A program made the translations under genes and the position numbers. A stretch of DNA of 15,181 bases from Bin87 sp034421995. Lineage in GTDB: Bacteria > Chloroflexota > Dehalococcoidia > Lucifugimonadales > UBA3495. The notes below the pieces were generated by a model. It worked only from the letters and a program-made list of their open reading frames with translations. It made no database searches and was not told the origin of the DNA. The stretch is from NCBI GenBank assembly GCA_034421995.1, contig DAOUJY010000153.1:1-15181 (forward strand), written 5' to 3'. How positions within the stretch are numbered: the stretch's first letter is position 1; each line of letters begins with the position of its first letter. Positions 14,148 to 15,181 of the stretch are shown in pieces.

Positions 14148-15181
14148 TTAGCCGCCGCCCAAGGTGGTGGGGGACGAGAGGGCCAACCGGATGCTGCCAG
14201 TGGCGTCGTAGGCGACCACCACCGCGACGTAGGTGCCGGGAGCGACGTTCCTGAACGTCGTATCTCCGCTGTCCTGCTGGGTGGCGGCCGGCTTGGCCAG
14301 AGACCAGTCCGACGTGTCGAACAGCAGCACCAGGTGTGACAGGGCGTTGGCCCCGTTCTCCCAGGTGACCATTACGTCGATGTCGTCGGGATCCTCGTCA
14401 TCAACTTCCACTGTCACGCCGGTAGGCGCGCCCAGCGTCATGTCCGCGGATTCCACCGTCACCCCGATTTCCTGCTCCGCCGTTCCGCCGTTGCCGTCGC
14501 TGGCGGTCACCGTGATGGTGGCGCTGCCGGCGGCTACGCCGCTGATGGTCAGCATGTTGCTGCCGGCGGGGATGTTGGCGGTGGCGATGGCGTCGTCGTC
14601 GGACGCGGCGGCGTAGGTCAGCGCGTCGTTGTCGGCGTCGCTGAAGTAGCCGGACACGTCCATGGCGGCGGTCGTGGCGCCGGCCGCTACGGTTACGGCG
14701 TCAATCGTGCCGACGGTCATGGGGGCGTTGTTGCCGGTCGTGACCATGACCTCTGCGGACCACGCGCCGGCCTTCATGCCGTGGATGGCGCGGACGCGGT
14801 AGGTGTACTCGGTGTTGGCCCTGAGGTTCATGTCGTAGTGCATCATGTCGTCGAACATGGTCATGGTCATGCCCATGTCGTCGGACTTGGTGACGTAGCG
14901 CTTCGCGAACAGCGCCTTGACCTTCATGGCGGTGGCTTCGCTGATCGCCTTGTCGGCGTTGGCCGTGTCGTCGGGAATCTTGGTGGGGTAGGTGTCCAGG
15001 AAGTGCTTGCAGTACATCGCCTTGGCGTCGCTGGCCACGTCGGGGTCGGCGCTGCTGCCGGCGACCCGCAGCATTCCCTTGCAGTTCAGGGTCTCCCACC
15101 ATTCCTTGTAGTTCTTGAAGGCGTGGTCGCGGCCCATCACGCCGTCGTTGTAGCCGTCGGCGGGGATGGCGCCCACCCCGT
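14148..15181 (-). CDS. Fibronectin/cadherin-like surface protein, 5' end beyond the window
   Basis: The frame is open through the right edge, so the N-terminus and any leader are missing; about 344 residues are visible. Counting from the GTG codon at 15176, a WW/C/YC module comes first (Trp26-27, Cys32, Cys56). The end of an Fn3 domain follows (TEYTYRVRAIHGMKAGAWSAEV, about 122-147). Next is a cadherin-like or Big_9-like repeat (about 150-242, SGYFSDADNDALTYAAASDD, ITVTASDGNGGTAEQEI), typical of calcium-dependent adhesion proteins. The last domain (about 247-342) has GAN...SDWS and TYVAVVVAYD and resembles the final domain of the 814-aa protein. It ends at TAA with no membrane anchor. The role is probably adhesion or matrix. 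Confidence 0.83.
   Translation of the reverse strand, partial: GVGAIPADGYNDGVMGRDHAFKNYKEWWETLNCKGMLRVAGSSADPDVASDAKAMYCKHFLDTYPTKIPDDTANADKAISEATAMKVKALFAKRYVTKSDDMGMTMTMFDDMMHYDMNLRANTEYTYRVRAIHGMKAGAWSAEVMVTTGNNAPMTVGTIDAVTVAAGATTAAMDVSGYFSDADNDALTYAAASDDDAIATANIPAGSNMLTISGVAAGSATITVTASDGNGGTAEQEIGVTVESADMTLGAPTGVTVEVDDEDPDDIDVMVTWENGANALSHLVLLFDTSDWSLAKPAATQQDSGDTTFRNVAPGTYVAVVVAYDATGSIRLALSSPTTLGGG
14907..15101 (-). other. WW/C/YC module in the partial surface protein
   Basis: WWETLNC, 23 residues, then MYCKHFLDTYP, followed by a helical segment (ADKAISEATAMKVKALF) and, about 30 residues on, an Fn3 strand pattern. The module matches those in the two downstream proteins. Confidence 0.6.

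Noticed and set aside
8022..15181. Sortase-type LPXTG anchoring of the surface proteins
   Set aside because: No LPXTG-like motif is present in any of the four proteins. Only the collagen-like protein has a C-terminal hydrophobic helix.

Overview
The window looks like a piece of a high-GC, free-living or host-associated bacterial genome, most likely Chloroflexota of the Dehalococcoidia/SAR202 type. This placement is an inference from three things: secreted proteins with a shared leader (SNKTRKRIWPVS), a C-terminal WNLxVW-type domain, and several short intergenic palindromes of a kind I associate with such genomes. No marker gene is present to prove it.

Layout. Positions 1-87 may hold the 3' end of a gene. 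88-437 is intergenic and rich in small hairpins. 438-1934 (+) is an aldehyde dehydrogenase of the alpha-ketoglutaric semialdehyde dehydrogenase type. 2103-2864 (+) is a lipoprotein trypsin-like protease; its 3' end overlaps the convergent gene 2830-4002 (-), a Fic-domain AMP-transferase-like protein with a C-terminal winged helix. Directly upstream of fic (4029-4262) is an array of six 29-bp operator-like units plus a half unit, spaced 31 or 41-42 bp apart, that is close to whole helical turns. 4346-5200 and 5333-6187 (both -) are paralogous DinB/mycothiol-dependent maleylpyruvate-isomerase-like enzymes. 6427-7101 (-) is a small membrane-anchored surface protein. 7266-7860 (-) is a BrnT/BrnA toxin-antitoxin pair with a good promoter.

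The right half (8022 to beyond 15181, all -) is a cell-surface cluster. In transcription order it holds a partial Fn3/cadherin-like protein, an 814-aa Fn3 protein, an 891-aa protein with IPT/TIG-like repeats, and a collagen-like membrane-anchored protein, followed by a strong hairpin at 7940-7976. The two large complete proteins share an almost identical leader block that includes the ribosome-binding site. Three consecutive proteins share a tryptophan-pair/cysteine-pair module (WWxxLxC...YC) that I cannot assign to a known family. The cluster probably builds an extracellular or surface-anchored adhesive layer.

The fic and brnTA regions are clearly AT-richer than their neighbours (28 of 60 bases G+C at 3001-3060 and at 7741-7800, against 45 of 60 at 1261-1320), which suggests separate acquisition. 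Intergenic gaps carry several dispersed repeat families: a 28-bp perfect palindrome (3 copies), a CCGGC-GAAA-GCCGG hairpin (2 copies, opposite orientations), and an AATCAGGATTT family (one 43-bp-arm inverted repeat plus a solo copy). The strongest candidates for something undescribed are the phased operator array in front of fic and the WW/C/YC surface module.
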